A DNA stretch of 64,000 bases, from contig NC_084464.1 in assembly GCF_027409185.1 (NCBI RefSeq), positions 43,871,095 to 43,935,094 on the forward strand, read 5' to 3'. A model generated the notes under the pieces. It had not been told where the DNA came from. It was given only the letters and a program-made list of their open reading frames with translations, and searched no databases. Positions 11,323-27,400 of the stretch are shown here, piece by piece. The stretch comes from Cynocephalus volans. Taxonomy: Eukaryota > Chordata > Mammalia > Dermoptera > Cynocephalidae. Positions within the stretch are counted from its first letter, which is position 1. Each line of letters opens with the position of its first letter. A program made the translations under genes and the position numbers.

Positions 11323-12369
11323 CCTGGGGAGGAGGAGGTCCTTGAGGATCATCTCTAAGAAGCTGAGGATTCTTGGCTGTGAAGAAGGAAGATGGTCAGT
11401 TTCTCACAAGCCTTCTGCTACATCTACTTCCCCAGGCAGTAGCTCATGAGTCAGACACTCTTAGTATCATTTCCCCTCTTTCTTCCACTATATCTGATAC
11501 GTAAAATTGTCAGCAAGACTGCCAGATGTGCAATTTTTAGTGGTATTAAACACACAGCAGACATCCCACCCCGCCATTCTTCCATGCCCCACATCTCTGT
11601 AGTGGTCAGCGTTGGAGAGGCAGATCCCCACAACCACGTGGCCTGTATTGACCTCCCCTCAGATGCTCTCCTCCTGCTTCCTGAAGGCCCATAGATTCAA
11701 CCTCTGTGTGTGTGTCCTGTGGAGTAACAATGTAGTTTCCTGACCAAGGCAATGTATTAAACACTGTACTCTGTGAACTGGTCATTGAAGGGCAAAATTA
11801 AGCACTCATCCTGCCTTTCCTATACAAATCATGTTTCAGGGTAACCAAATAGCCCTGATGAGGGAAAGCTCTTTTTTTACTGAAGAATTCCAGCTAATAA
11901 ATGAAGAATAAATAATAGAATTTTTAAATCACAGTTTGCAACCCCTCATGAAATAATTGAATCATCCACTCGTCTCATCCACTCGTCTGTGGATGAAACT
12001 ATCAGTTGGGAAGCTGATAGAGGAAACTTACAAGGTGGGGGTCAGGCTGTGGCCATCTGAACCCACTGCTCAGCCTCAGCTGTACTGAGAGAGGTGAAGG
12101 GGCAAGCAGATACTGTGTGCCTCCTGACCGGGTGCAATGGGAAGCTCACAGCGCCTGTGCACGAATCTTGCTCCTCCAAATGGAATCTGAATTCAGTCAA
12201 ACCTTCAGACGTTTGATAACTGGAAATAGAAGGGATGGAGGAAGAAATTAAATGATTCCAAGGAAGCAAACTGACAAATCCAGAGAGTGGAATATTCCAT
12301 AGGACAAATAACCCTGTATCTGCATACATTGCACTTAAAAAAAAAAAAAAAAGAGAGAGAGAAAGAAAG

Positions 12370-12462
12370 AAGGCTGGCCAGTTAGCTCAGTTGATTGATT
12401 ATAGTGCAGGTGTTGTAACACCAACGTCAAGCCCATACAGGCTAGCCACACACACACAAAAA
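12370..12462 (+). mobile_element. CYN monomer
   Basis: Forward monomer with GATTGATT insertion and a CA-rich tail. Confidence 0.8.
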
Positions 12463-12692
12463 GAGGAGAGGAGGTGGATTTCCACAGATTAAGAGATTTA
12501 GGAGACATCAACATACAATGTATATAGATTTTCTTCGGATCTTGATTTGAACAAATCAACTATATATAAGACATTTTTGAGACATTTGATGAAATTTGAA
12601 TATTGACTGGATAGTAGATGATACATCAGAGTTATTGTTAATATTTTGGGTGTGCAATGGCATTATGGTTTTATAATAAAATGTTCATTTTA

Positions 12693-12782
12693 ATTTTTTC
12701 GGTGGCTGGACGGTAGAGATCCGAACCCTTAACCTTGGTGTTTCCAGCACCACGCTCTCCCTAGTGAGTAACCAGCCAGCCC
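12693..12782 (-). mobile_element. CYN monomer, first insertion at a shared target
   Basis: Reversed monomer between copies 1 and 2 of TAAAATGTTCATTT (12677 and 12783). Confidence 0.88.
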
Positions 12783-12802
12783 TAAAATGTTCATTTTATT
12801 TA

Positions 12803-12980
12803 TTTTTATTTTTTACTTTTTTAAAAGATGACTGGTAAGGGGATCTTAACCCTTGACTTGGTGTTGTCAGCACCACGCTCTCCCTAGCAAGCTAACTGAC
12901 CATACCTATAAAGGAATCTGAACCCGAGACCTTGGTGTTATCAGCACCACACTCTCCCAAGTGAGCCACAGGCCGGCCCC
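12803..12980 (-). mobile_element. CYN dimer, second insertion at the same target
   Basis: Reversed dimer between copies 2 and 3 of TAAAATGTTCATTT (12783 and 12981). Confidence 0.9.
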
Positions 12981-13169
12981 TAAAATGTTCATTTAAAGAA
13001 TGAGATTCGTACTTAATCATGTAGGGGTGAATCTCATGCAGTCTGGGATTTGCTTTAAAATACTTCAGCAAAGAAAAGGAAAAGAAAAAAGTAACAGAAG
13101 CAAATGTGGCAGCACCTTGATAACTGTTGAAACTGGGTGTTGGGTACATGGATATTAAACCATTTTCCT

Positions 13170-13262
13170 GGGCTGGCCAGTTAGCTCAGTTGGTTGGAGT
13201 GCAGTGTTACAACACCAAGGTCAAGGGTTTGAATCCCCAGACCAGCTAGTCACCAAAAAAAA
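13170..13262 (+). mobile_element. CYN monomer
   Basis: Forward monomer GGGCTGGCCAGTTAGCTCAG with CATTTTC on both sides. Confidence 0.88.
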
Positions 13263-13269
13263 TCATTTT

Positions 13270-14190
13270 CTCTACTTTTGTGTGTTTTGGAAGACATCTG
13301 TGAATAAAAAATGTAAGTATTACATTACTGATCACAAATCCTGGATAAAGTATAACAAAATCATACCATGCCTTGACATACAGTGGGATTATTCTACTTC
13401 TTACAACATACAGAATAAATTATCCTAACATTTCTTAGAGAAGCAGTTGAAAGTAAACCAAATCTCTAACTGCAAATGAATGTGGCCCTCATGCCTCAGT
13501 CCTTAACATTAACATATCATCTAGGCATCGTGTCTTCTTACCATGTGGAGAAGAGCTGTGGCTCTTGCATTCACCAGCAGGCCACTGATTCTTTTTGCAA
13601 GCATCTGCCTTAGGATGAAGAGGCTGTTTTCTCACATAATTTGTCATAGGAATGCTCACTTCTCTGCCATGCTGGCCTGAGACAGGCTTCCCATCTGAAT
13701 TTCACACACCTGCTCCCTATTTCATGGACAGTATCTCACATCTTAGAAATAAGAAACAAAGCAGGTTTTAAAATATCTTATGGAGCTCCCCCTCCTACCC
13801 CTCATTACACCTAAAAAGATCAACCTGTTTTCCTGTGATAAGAAGGCACGTCAAAGGGAAAGGAGAATGTGATTCACCAAAGTCAGATTTTCAGGCAATA
13901 ATCGCACCAGCTCCATCACCAAAACTCATCCCCAGTCTCAAAGTATACTTGAGGAAAACAGACATGATGATGCGCATTGACGGAACCACAGAGACTCTTC
14001 AAATGTGCATTCTCCTTCATTAAAAACTTTAAGTTGCAAACATTTTGATTCATAAATAGCCAAGGGGAGTGGTACACCTAGTTCCTTACCTTGAAACCAA
14101 ATATCCTGCCCTCCTGGGACTTTCACTAGCACTCTTCAAAGCCAGTACCTTCCCCCAACCCAAAGAGAAAGCTCAGCGTTCCCCACTTCC
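13270..14190. other. Gene-free stretch downstream of NEU1
   Basis: No convincing exon or element seen; no obvious SNHG32 or HSPA1 sequence. Confidence 0.5.
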
Positions 14191-14201
14191 CTGAGTTCAC
14201 A

Positions 14202-14207
14202 TTTATT
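14202..14207 (-). terminator. NEU1: NEU1 polyadenylation signal AATAAA
   Basis: AATAAA on the minus strand about 305 nt downstream of the NEU1 stop codon. It would give a 3' UTR of roughly 320 nt. The interval to the stop shows no recognisable repeat. Inferred from sequence only. Confidence 0.6.
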
Positions 14208-14511
14208 CAATTCCACAGGCCCACCTCGCCCTGTCCAAAAAAGGACGAATCACTGTCCTGGGAGGGCACAAAGGATAGGGCCCATGCCCGGCGATGTTGA
14301 AAGGAACTGCTACCAGGTGGGTGCAGGACTTCCTGTGTGGGAGATGAATCCAGGCTTTTAGTCCTGAGTGATTTCCCTGTCAAAGAGAAGTCGATTTTGC
14401 AAAAGGCTAGAGTCTAAAGGAAGGTGGAACTGTCTTTTAGGCGTCTCCAGCAGATCCTATACAGACTCGTGTAGGAGTTCCAGGCCTTTACCCCTGAAGC
14501 AGGGGTACAGC

Positions 14512-17957
<3,446 letters not shown>

Positions 17958-18330
17958 CTCTTTCCGCAACGGCTGCGACCCTGGCCCGGAGGCTAGACAG
18001 AGGCTGAAGCCGGTCAGCTGACACGGGCTCTTTAAACGCCCAGATGTCGCACCCAAACTGGCCCCACGAACGGCCGCCCTGCCGCGTTTCCGCGACTCTA
18101 ATTGGCCCTCAAGCATCCGACCTCCCATACGTGACCGTGCGGCACCCAGGAGCTGCCCTTCCGATTGGCCCTCTTTGAGGCCCCGGAGCGCCTGACCCGG
18201 CCGGGCAGCGTATTGCCAGCGGCGAAGGGGGCCGGCTTCACTCGGTGTGACCCATTTGATTGGCCGCAGCCAGGGACGCGTCACAGGGCCGGGGCCGCTT
18301 TTAAAGAGCCCGGCGGGGAAAAAAGGCAGC
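17958..18330 (-). promoter_or_regulatory. NEU1: NEU1 promoter with three CCAAT boxes and CLEAR-like E-boxes
   Basis: CpG-rich segment between the NEU1 start codon and the SLC44A4 3' end. Three CCAAT boxes read in the NEU1 sense (ATTGG on plus at 18101, 18164 and 18259), a pattern typical of NF-Y promoters. GTCAGCTGAC at 18013-18022 is a palindrome one central step from the CLEAR/TFEB consensus GTCACGTGAC, and GTCACGT lies at 18129-18135 (minus). Lysosomal genes are known TFEB targets; whether these sites act is inference. Confidence 0.6.
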
Positions 18331-18361
18331 ATGTAGTCGTAGAGGGGGTAAAAGTCACAGG

Positions 18362-18367
18362 TTTATT
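18362..18367 (-). terminator. SLC44A4: SLC44A4 polyadenylation signal AATAAA
   Basis: AATAAA on the minus strand 121 nt after the SLC44A4 stop; an ATTAAA variant lies slightly upstream (18388-18393). Cleavage would fall near 18340, leaving under 400 bp to the NEU1 start codon. Confidence 0.7.
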
Positions 18368-18487
18368 GAGAAAACAAAATATCAATCTTTAATAAAATCT
18401 TTTAATTACAAAATCTAGAACCGTAAGGCTAAGTGAGGCTGGGCGGCTGTAGAGGCGGGGTACAGTCCTGGGTCATGGCCGGCTCTC

Positions 18488-21400
18488 TCACTTCTTCCTC
18501 TTCTTGCCCGCCGGGGGTGCCTCGTTCTTCTTGCCCAGAATCTTAAGAAGGGCCTTGGACATGTAGTAGGGCCTGTCCAGAGAGCCGTCGTTCCGCTCCA
18601 GGTCTTCCACTGAACCGCAACATAGACCGGTTAGAGCCTCGGGGCCACCCCCACTCCCGGGGGAAACCAGGGACTGGGAAACCAGCTGCCTAAGTTTGGA
18701 ACAAAGACTGTCCCACCACCGGCTATTTTTTCGGGCAGATTTTGTAACCTACTGGGCAGGTTATGTAATCTCGGTTTTCCGTGTAAAGAGGGGCTGATAA
18801 TATTATATTTCATAGAGTGATAAGAATTAACGGGAACAATGCATGTCAATCACTTAGCGTAAAGCCTGGAACATACCAAGCCCTGAATGAATGTAGGCAG
18901 TAGGGTAAGAAAATCCCCTCTCACTACAGCCACCTGCTGGGAAGTCTCTCTTATGGCTAACTTCTACCCTGGATTGCCTAGGGGGGGATAGCAGAGGCCT
19001 CTTCTCTGGAATGCTTCTTGGGAGAGCCCACCAGCCTAGGAGTTCACTCTCTGTTCTTAAATTCCATGCCATAGGATGTCAAAAGAGGCTCCCTCTGTGT
19101 CCTTTAGCTTACAAAGTCGCTGCTTCTAGAAGCACCAAGTCTCCAAAAAAGCCTCAACAGTCTGATGCTTGAGGTTGGGGGGAGGTAGCTGGGTTGTCAC
19201 TCACAGAAACAGAGGAAGAGCGTGTCCACACACATGCCGAAAACACTGAAGAAGCCGCTGGCAATGACATAGGCCCCCAGGATGGTGGTCTGGAAGACAC
19301 AAGGCCCATTGGGCTGCTGGGTTCCTTTCGGGAGTTGGGGGGTAAGGCAGGGAGAGAAGTCACTCACCATGATGGGCAGCCAGTAATAGTTGAGGTGGGG
19401 GCTCTCAAAGTCTTTACCCAGCCCCTTGATGCGACCAGAGAAAAAAAAGAAGGACAGGACCCCTATGGGAGAGTTCTGGAGGTCAGTGCCGCTCCTCTGA
19501 GGTCACTTCTCCAGCTGCCCAGCACCCCTACTCTCAGACCTCGTGACCCTGGCCCTGGCTCTTACCAACACCTCCAACCACCAGCAGCTTCCCGAAGAAC
19601 AGCAGCAGGTCTGTGACTTTATCCAGGACAACCACCCTGTACCGGAAATTAGAGTAGGTTGGGGGTGAGAGGCCTGGCAAGGTTGGGAATTTTCAGGGAC
19701 TGACAATTGAAAATTGAAAAATGAAAGTTGTTGGGTCAGCCCATGGCTCACTTGGAAGAGTGTGGTGCTGATAATACCAAGGCCATGGGTTCAGATCCCA
19801 TATAGGGATGGCCAGTTAGCTCACTTGGGAGAGCGTGGTGCTGACAACACCAAGTCAAGGGTTAAGATACCCTTACCGGTTGGTCATCTTTTAAAAAGAA
19901 AAATGAAAGTTCACATTTCAAAGTGGTGGTAGCAAAGCATTAAACCAAGTGTGGGGCCCTTCTGTGCACAGCATGCCCATGAAGCCAACTTTGGGTGAGA
20001 GATCTGAGGAAGGGATCACATGGGGCTGGGGGACAACCTGACCTGACAATGTTCCGCATGAGCAACATGAAGGCGTTTTTGGCTGAGACACAGAAATTTT
20101 TCCCATAGATGGCAATCTGAGGATGGTGGAAAGGTCAGGGTTAGCTGTGGTGAGCTTGCTGGGACCAGGGTGGGTGCCTGGGCCGAAGGGCTGCTTGCAC
20201 AGTGTGGCTCACCATGATGTACGCGTTGCGATTCAGGAATTTGATAAACTTTTCCAGACACCAGAGGCAGCACTTGAAGCAGCACATGATGCAGCGGACG
20301 ATAGGGTTCTGTGCTCCTGGGAGCAAGGGAAGCTCATACTTGGTCACCCGCCTCTGACAGCTCCTCCCCAAGGATCCAGCTGCCCAGCGTGGCCTTCCCC
20401 AGCTGTTAACAACAGGCTCACCTCTCAATTTGTGGTCAATATACTCTAAGATGACCCGGGCTATCTGCACCAGGGTCAGGATGAGGGATCCAAATGCCAG
20501 TGACCCAGTGTGGTAACTGCAGACAGAGTTAAGTAGTCAGAGGCTGCCCCAGAAGCCTGGGACCCCCGTGCTTATAATTCCCAGGCCCCTGCCCTGGGCT
20601 CACCGGAGTGTGCGGATAAAGGCAGAGCTCAAGGGGAAGGTGGGGATGTCCCGGGGCTTATGGAAGGCCCAGTAGAAGGAGGCAAAGGCCCCAGCCAGGA
20701 CGCACTGGCCCAGGGCCAGTACCCAGTTAAGGGTCCAAAAGAGCCCCAGAACTCCATAGATTTGCAGGTTGAAGAGAGAACGTTGTGCTAGGCCTGTGGA
20801 CGAGTAGCCCTGGAAGACGCACATCAGTCCTGGGCACGAGGAGTTCAGGGGCTGGGCCTGGGGGTGGGAGGGGACAGAGTGGGCTCAGGGTCAGCTTTCA
20901 CAGACGTCCACGTAGAGCCCTGGCTTCCATCTGTTCTCAGCTGACTCCTGCCCCTCCCAGAGCAGAGGAAGGGAAGTAGCACCCTCCAAGAGCTGGGGGA
21001 GCCAGTTCCTTCCAGAAGTTGCAGACTCAAAGTGGATTCAGTCTGTGTATTGTGTGAACATAATTAGCTTCCTTCAGTCTTCTGACTGGCACAAGGCCTC
21101 CCCCAGGCTGCCCGGCCATGCCTTAATGGTGTGTATGAAGGTGGGGTGACCCTCCCCCACACTCAGCAATCCCTCCCAGAGAAGCCTCTGTGACTTCAGC
21201 CAAAACACTTTCCAGCAAGTTGAACAGATTTGAGTGTCTGACAATATTAAGGAATTATTGTTAATTTTTTTGGTTGTGGTAATGGTATAGTGATTATGCT
21301 TTCTAAAAGTCCTTATCGGGCCAGCCCGTGGCTCACTTGGGAGAGTGCAGTGCTGATAATACCAAGGCCATGGGTTTGGATCCTATATAGGGATGGCTGG

Positions 21401-24400
21401 TTTGCTCACTGGCTGAGTGTAGTGCTGACAACACCAAGCCAAGGGTTGAGATCCCCTTACCGGTCATCTTTAAAAAAAAAAAAAAATGTCCTTATCTGTT
21501 GAGATCCATCCTGACATATTTACAAGTGAAATGGCATGTCCATAATTTGCCTTTAAAAAGTCCAGAAAAAAAAATTACTGGTGGGGGTTGGGAGATAGAT
21601 GAAATATGAATAGCAGAAAGTTGAATAGTGCAGTTGGTTAAAGCACGGTGTTATGAAATTTTATAATAAGATAAATAAACCACTTTCCACTTTGTATATA
21701 ATTGTGGGCTTGTGTCTGTCTTCACTGCTAGATCATGAGAAGGTTGAAAACAAGAACCAGGTTATTTGGGGCTTTGCATACCCAGTGCCTGGCATGTAGT
21801 GGGTCCTCTGTAAATGTAAATGAATGAGCACCCTTTTTTAAAAATAGGGTGGAACTATAAAAGCCTGCAGTCACAGCCCATGGTCCCAGCTCAGATGAGG
21901 TGGCATGAAAGCTTTAAGGACAGTAAATTCCCAGCAGTGCAGTGCCACTCCCTGGGAACCTCCCAGGGGAGTTTTGGGACAGCTCCTCTCCCAGCCCCCC
22001 CAGGGAGTCCCACCTGCCTACTGCCTAGAACACTGTATCCCAAGGGAAGAAGATATAAAAAAACAAAATGACCCAACCAGCTATGGAGCTCTTATCAGGT
22101 GCCAGGCATTGTACTAAGCACTTTACAAACTTAATATCAGCTACCCAGAGAGACAGATGTTCTGATCGTATCCATTTTACTGTCTCCTTCCAGTTCTGCT
22201 GGGGGCTGGTTGTGTGACCTTGAGTGAGTTCCATGCCCTCGCCAGGCCTCAGTCTCCTCTGTGCAATGAGGGGCTTGGACCAGTTGGCCGCTAAAGTCCC
22301 TTCAGCCTTAATGGTGACCCCTCCATGTCCACCCCATCTCCCCTTACCATGGGGTCGCATGATGTGTTCACTGACACATCCTCACAGCCGGGCCAGCTGG
22401 TGTTAGACGCCCAGAAGATGTACTGCGGTTGCCCTGATGTGGCCAGGTACCCATAGGGGAGTCAAGGAAAGCTTGGTCACGTGGGGTCTCCACAGGCCCC
22501 TCCTCAGGGATTCATTACTGAGTGCTTATGCAGGTTGTGCACTGCATGAGGTGGGTGGAATTCAGCCTGCGTACACCCTTTCAACTCTGTCCAGACACAG
22601 GGACAGAGTTGAAAGATGCTTTTTATGTCTGTCCATAAAAAGCATCACCCTCTTCCAGTTGCACTCAGGCACTATATGGGCAAGTGTTGCCCTCTCCTGC
22701 ACCCACCCCTTCACCACCACAGACTCCGGGAGGAGCTAGAGAGAGACCGGCTGTGTGGGCAAAGGATACAGAGCAGTCATGGCCCAGTAGGCAATGCAGA
22801 TGAGCAGGAGGACAAAGGTGACCAGCGGGTAGAACATGGTGGACATCATCTGTCCCACAGCCCTGCAGGAAGACAAGAGCTGTCCACCAGCATGGCCCTG
22901 GCCTCCGGCTCCCACCTCTGCCCTCCCTCCAGGCCTGCCCCATTCCGCCAGGCTGGGAGCATCCTGCAGTGATTTTGTCTTTCATATCTGTATTCTCAGG
23001 GCCTGGTGCAGGGCTGGGCACACTGTAGGGGCTCACCGAATGCCCTGAACTGAATAGACCAGGCACAAGCGACCCTTAGAGGAAACTAGAGTCACAGAGA
23101 AGCCACCTGAGGCAGCTTCCGGGAAAGTAAGAGAAGAGAATCCCCCAAAGTGTGGTTTCTTGACAGATTTGGCAATTCCTAAGGCTAGCTGGTTAGTTCA
23201 GTTGGTTAGAGTGTAGCCTTGTAACACCAAGGTCAGAGATTTGGGTCCCCATACCAGCCAGCCACCCTCGCCCCCAAAAGAAAGATTTGGCAGTTCCTGG
23301 TTGGGAGTAAGCTACACCTTCTCTTTCCCGTCTGGATTCCTGCCATACCACCCAACAACTACCTTTAGGGCCAACTCCATGTTCCAGGCACTTGACGGAC
23401 AATAATTCATTTAGTCCTCAGGACAACTCTATAAGGTAGGAACTATTATTGCCCCCATTTTACGGTTGGGGAAACTCAGGCTCAGAGAGGCTCAGTCATG
23501 CAGCGGTGTTAACCACTGTGCTACTCTGCCCTTCTCCTCTGGGCTTCCTGGCCTCCTCCCTAGCACTCCCATCCTGGGCCTGCACCCCAGCCCGCAACCC
23601 CGTCTCCCTCCCAGACAGGCCCTGACTTGCTGGCCTCCTCCAGGAGGGCAATGGAAATGCGAATCCGTTGCCGCAGGAAGATGAGCATCAGCAGCAGGAT
23701 ACCTTCAAGCACGGCCAGCACAATCACTGTGGAGGACAGAGTGTAGAGGGGCCTGGGTCAGGGACAGGACTGGGCATGGCCCAGGGCAGTCCATGGGTGG
23801 CTGGTGGCTTGGAGTTGGGCAGGGCACTCACAGGCAGCCAGCCAGGTCTCCTGCACGCTCTTGTAGGCACTGAGGTTGGTGGTGAAGCCCAGCTGGGAGA
23901 TGGAGGCATCCTTGTCCCGCAGCAATCTGTACTCCTCCCAGCAGTGGTAGATGCCGTACGCCAACACACCCAGCACCCCTAGGATCAGCACCAGCACCAG
24001 GGGCCCGGCCACCAAGCGCAGAAGCAGGATAAACAGCAGGCTCAGGACCAGAGCTATGCCTAGGGCACTGTAGGCAGGGTGAAGTAGGTGAAAGTCACCC
24101 CTCGCCTCCCAAATCTCTCCCTTTCAGAGGCCCCTAAATGCCTTTCCTCATGCCCCCAATGTCCCCAGATTAGACACCCTTTCCTTTATAAATCCTGTTG
24201 GGCTTAGGGTCCATTCTGATCTCCAGCTCCTCCTCCTGCATCCAAAGCCTCTGTTTCAGACATGGAGCTAGATAGAGGATCACGGAGGGAAAAAGAGAAG
24301 GATGAGAGAGTAGGGGAATCAGGTGACTCACATAAGAATCCAATACCAGGACTGGGCAAAATCTTCAAAGATCTTAACACTGATGTCGCGAGCATTGAGG

Positions 24401-27400
24401 CTGTCAAGAAGACCACTATTGGGGAGAGAAAGAGTCAGATGGGGCTGTGGGTAGGAAGAGGTATGGGACAGAGATGTAGGGGGAGAGGGATGCCCACCTG
24501 ATTGCCTGGGAGATGGAGGTGTTGTCAATCCCTGGGAGATCGGATGAAGTTAAGTTGGTCCAAGGAATGCAGCGCCCCAGAGCTGGAAGAGAGAACAGGG
24601 ATGCTGAATGGGAGGGCCAGGGCTTTGCCTTGAGAGTCTCTGGCCCTGCCAGCCCATAGTGCCCTCAGGGGCGGGAGGAGTGATGGGCTTTGGCTGCTCT
24701 TGATTCCACAGCCAAACCGGAGCTCCTGTCCTTCCACAGGGACCATGATACAGCATAGACCTCATCATTCTATTTTTTTTTTTAAAGATGACCGGTAAGG
24801 GGATCTCAACCCATTGCTTAGTGTTGTCAGCACCACACTCAGCCAGTGAGCAAATCGGCCATCCCTATATAGGATCTGAACCTGTGGCCTTGGTGTTACC
24901 AGCACTGCACTCTCCCGAGTGAGCCACGGGCCAGCCCTGGACCTCATCATTCTAGGGCTCTGGGTCCCTCTGCTGCTCAGGCCAGGCTTTGGCCCTGCTG
25001 TCTGAGCCCAGCCCACTTTCCTGTCACCTCTGTACCTTTGCTTTTGCTGTGCCTCTCTCACAGTGCCCTCCCTCCTCCTCCAATCCCATCTATTACTCCT
25101 TGTTTAGCTCTAGCTCCATATCACCTTCTCCAGGAAGCCTTCTCACCTCATCCCTATTTCCCGAGGCATCTGTTATGTGCCTACAGAGCCATTTATTGCC
25201 ACCCTTAAAACAACTTTGCCAGGCAGGCTTGCTTTATCATTTACATTCTAAAGATGAGGAAACAAGGTTCAGAGAGGTTGAGTAATTGGCCCAAAACCAC
25301 ACAGCTGGAAAGTGCTAGAATTTAAGTTCAAATCTATCTGACTTTGGAGCATTCATTTGAGATACTTCCTATTATACTTAAACTGAGAACTGGATATGTT
25401 ATGCTATAATTTTTTGAAAAATGTTTTCGATTAAAAAAAATTTGCGGGGCTAGCCAATTAGCTCAGTTGGTTAGAATATGGTGCTGATAACACCAAGCTC
25501 CAGGGCTTGATCCCTGTTATCAGCCAGATGCCAAAAAAAAAAAAAAAAAAAAAAATTGCTGTTGGAAAGGAGAACACACAGAAAAAACAATAAAGGGCAA
25601 CTGTGATTTCTACACCCAGCCACATCACTTGTAACATTTGGATGAATATCCTCCTAGTCTTTTTTTCCTATGCATGTGTATAAATGTGTGTGTGTCGATC
25701 CACTCATGTATGCTTTCATGGGATTCTCATACAGTCTCTTCATGAACACCTCTGATCTCTCCATCTGGAATGCAGCTCAAGCAGAAAGCAGTTTTCATCA
25801 CCCCCGTGTCTATCCCCAGTGCCTGGCACACAGTAGGTGCCCAATAAGTACTGATGGTCTGACTTCTGAGTCATACAGCAAAGAGAGAAACGAAGACGTG
25901 GTGCTAATTTTAATTTTGCCACCAAGAAGCTGTGTGACTTTACTCTCTCTGCACCTGGTTTCCTCATTTGAGCAATAAAAATATTGGACTAGATGATGTT
26001 TGAGGAAGGAATGTGTGATTCTCACCTGGAGTGGAGGGAAGGAGGAAACTGGGGCAGAGTTCCTGTTGCAGGCTTTCGAGCACTTGCTGGCAGTGGGCAG
26101 GGGAGGACAGACAGACAAACAGACACAGAGCAGGATGAAGAAATGGGTCCCCTCACCACCACCACCACCACTACCACCACCAGGGGGCTCAGCCTGTCCC
26201 ACCGTCCCCAGAAGAGCCAATCTGGTGATCATCTACCCAACTCCCCCCACACTTCTGCTCATCGTGGGTGGCAGCAATGACATTGGGGGCAGTGCTCACC
26301 ATATCCCAGGGCACCCCTGGCAGGCAAAAGTTTCTGTTCTGGGTATAGAAGACCTCCCCGACTGTCAGAAGGTACTGATCATTCTGCACAGCCCATGCGG
26401 CCTCTGGGCAGGAGGATACACACACCTGGGGGTGGAGAGTGTATTCAGGGGCTGGTACCCAGAACCCCGGGGCAGATCTGGGGCAGAGGCAGGTCCCAGG
26501 CTCTGACCTGGGGTGTGGGACACTGTAGGCCGTTCTGGATGGCCGTGATGATGTTGGTGGTCAGGATGCAGCTGAAGATGTTGAAGTATAGGAGATACGG
26601 TTTGTCTCTGCAGGAGGGGAGAAAGTGTGTGCATCAGGGCTGGGTCAGGCTAGGGGAGGGGAGAGACCACTAGGGTTGCTCCTGAAGAGTACTGTGGGCA
26701 CAGCCCAGCCCACACGAGTCACATCCAGCTCAGTCTAGGAGGTAGGGAGACACCCGGAAGATTTCTCAGAGTAATTCAGCATTGCAACAGCTAACCAATA
26801 GTGAAGACCATGAACTTTGGAGCCAAATCACCTCTTACCAGTTCCATCGTGTTTAAAATAACAGTACCTACCTCATGGGGTTTATTTTTACTAATTAATT
26901 AATTAATTTAGTTTTGGTGGCTAACCAGTATGGGGACCCAAAACTTCATGTGGTTTAAATAAGTTTATTTGTTAAAGTATACTGCCTGCCTAGAACATGG
27001 TAAATGTGATATAAATGTTAGAGGTTTTATTATTTATGGAACATTTCCTGCATGTGGGGACTGATGTCATTGCTTCTGGAATCATCCTTGTGTTTCAGAT
27101 GAGGAAATCAAAGCTCGGAGAGGCTGAGTAACTTGCCCAAGGTCATACAACCAAAACTTAGCCCTGTTGGGAATCCAAACACCAATATCTGAACTCTAAA
27201 ACCCACACACTTAACCTTGACTCCAAGGTCTGGCTGGTTAGCTCAGTTGGTTAGGGCACAGCCTTATAACACCAAAGTCATGGGTTCAGATCCTCATACC
27301 CACCAGCTGCCAACCCCCCCCCCCCATGACTCCACACTGCCTCCCAATTCTGGGGGTACTCAGAGGCTAGCTGTCCAGTGAGGGAGGCTTCTCAATTTGA

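Larger units (their letters stand above)
12565..13150 (+). repeat. Unclassified old repeat, copy A
   Basis: Contains GAATATTGACTGGATAGTAGATGATA, AGTTATTGTTAATATTTTGG and a later CTTTAAAATACTTCAGCA; same family as copies near 21.2 and 40.3 kb. Two CYN insertions split it. Confidence 0.5.

Noticed and set aside
1-14200. SNHG32 or HSPA1 genes
   Set aside because: Expected on this side by synteny, but no matching exon or snoRNA was seen; they probably lie beyond the window.
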